Shown here one piece after another: positions 14,979-15,101 of a stretch of 15,101 nucleotides of DNA. The DNA lies in contig DYON01000035.1 of NCBI GenBank assembly GCA_020720525.1, positions 1 through 15,101 on the forward strand, written 5' to 3'. The notes under the pieces were generated by a model, which ran no database searches, had not been told where the DNA came from, and saw only the letters and a list, made by a program, of their open reading frames with translations. This stretch comes from Acetofilamentum sp. GTDB lineage: Bacteria; Bacteroidota; Bacteroidia; Bacteroidales; DTU049. Position 1 is the first letter of the stretch; each line of letters starts with the position of its first letter. Both the position numbers and the translations under genes were made by a program.

Positions 14979-15010
14979 TTGTTAATAAAAAATGTAGCAT
15001 TTTATGTTTC
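14979..15010 (+). promoter_or_regulatory. Putative promoter of the right-edge gene
   Basis: TTG at 14979-14981 (within TTTTG), a 21-nt spacer and TATGTTTC at 15003-15010 resemble the Bacteroidota promoter with one mismatch at the final G. It would start transcription near 15014, inside the adjoining hairpin. Confidence 0.45.
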
Positions 15011-15036
15011 TAATTCACTGAAATTCAGTAAATTAG
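15010..15036. repeat. Hairpin or operator dyad at the predicted transcription start
   Basis: CTAATT (15010-15015) and ACTGA (15017-15021) pair with TCAGT (15025-15029) and AATTAG (15031-15036). One C-A mismatch and a 3-nt loop are left. It is an 11-bp dyad overlapping the predicted start point of the next gene, so it could act as a protein-binding site in DNA or as a 5' hairpin in the mRNA. Confidence 0.55.
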
Positions 15037-15069
15037 TGTCGTAAAACAAAAACAAAAATTGAAACAGCA

Positions 15070-15101
15070 ATGTATCGTTTCGAGCACTACGAAACAATCG
15101 G
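15070..15101 (+). CDS. Start of an unidentified gene, cut by the window edge
   Basis: An ATG at 15070 opens a frame reading MYRFEHYETI up to the window end. It is preceded by an A-rich leader (AAAACAAAAACAAAAATTGAAACAGCA in pieces) like the other genes here, and by the candidate promoter at 14979-15010. Ten codons are too few to name a product. Confidence 0.5.
   Translation, partial: MYRFEHYETI

Overview
The window looks like chromosomal DNA of a member of the Bacteroidota. The evidence is the set of promoters that fit the Bacteroidota pattern (TTG, about 17-22 nt, TAnnTTTG), the lack of Shine-Dalgarno sequences before start codons, the era-der and rplM-rpsI-rpsB-tsf gene orders, and an L13 N-terminus (MDTLSYKTISANKAT...) typical of the phylum. 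I could not settle the genus. I see no phage, plasmid, insertion sequence or CRISPR.

Left part (1-3250). A small GIY-YIG protein and an initiator tRNA-fMet lie on the minus strand. A tight plus-strand operon follows: era, der and an Hsp15-like S4 protein, with 1-2 nt between genes. The tRNA and era promoters overlap face to face. All of these genes serve ribosome assembly or translation initiation. A structured, GC-rich 240-nt gap follows.

Second part (3250-6060). Ribosomal protein genes rplM and rpsI are followed by a strong hairpin terminator or attenuator, then by rpsB and tsf, with a second terminator after tsf. rpsB has a long charged C-terminal tail.

Middle (6006-7960). A roughly 450-nt non-coding stretch carries 9-nt tandem units and inverted copies of a CGCAGATT-type repeat. 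It is followed by a lone membrane protein resembling GT-C glycosyltransferases.

Right part (7925-15101). On the minus strand, uvrA overlaps by 13 nt a large gene for an 873-residue protein with two CbbX-like AAA+ modules behind a duplicated, tryptophan-rich beta-type N-terminal domain. This coupled pair is the least explained part of the window. A gene for an M24B aminopeptidase P diverges from uvrA. The start of another gene runs off the right edge behind a promoter and a hairpin.

Most genes are core housekeeping. The AAA+ protein, its link to UvrA, the shared tRNA/era promoter region and the rpsI-rpsB hairpin are the points worth following up.
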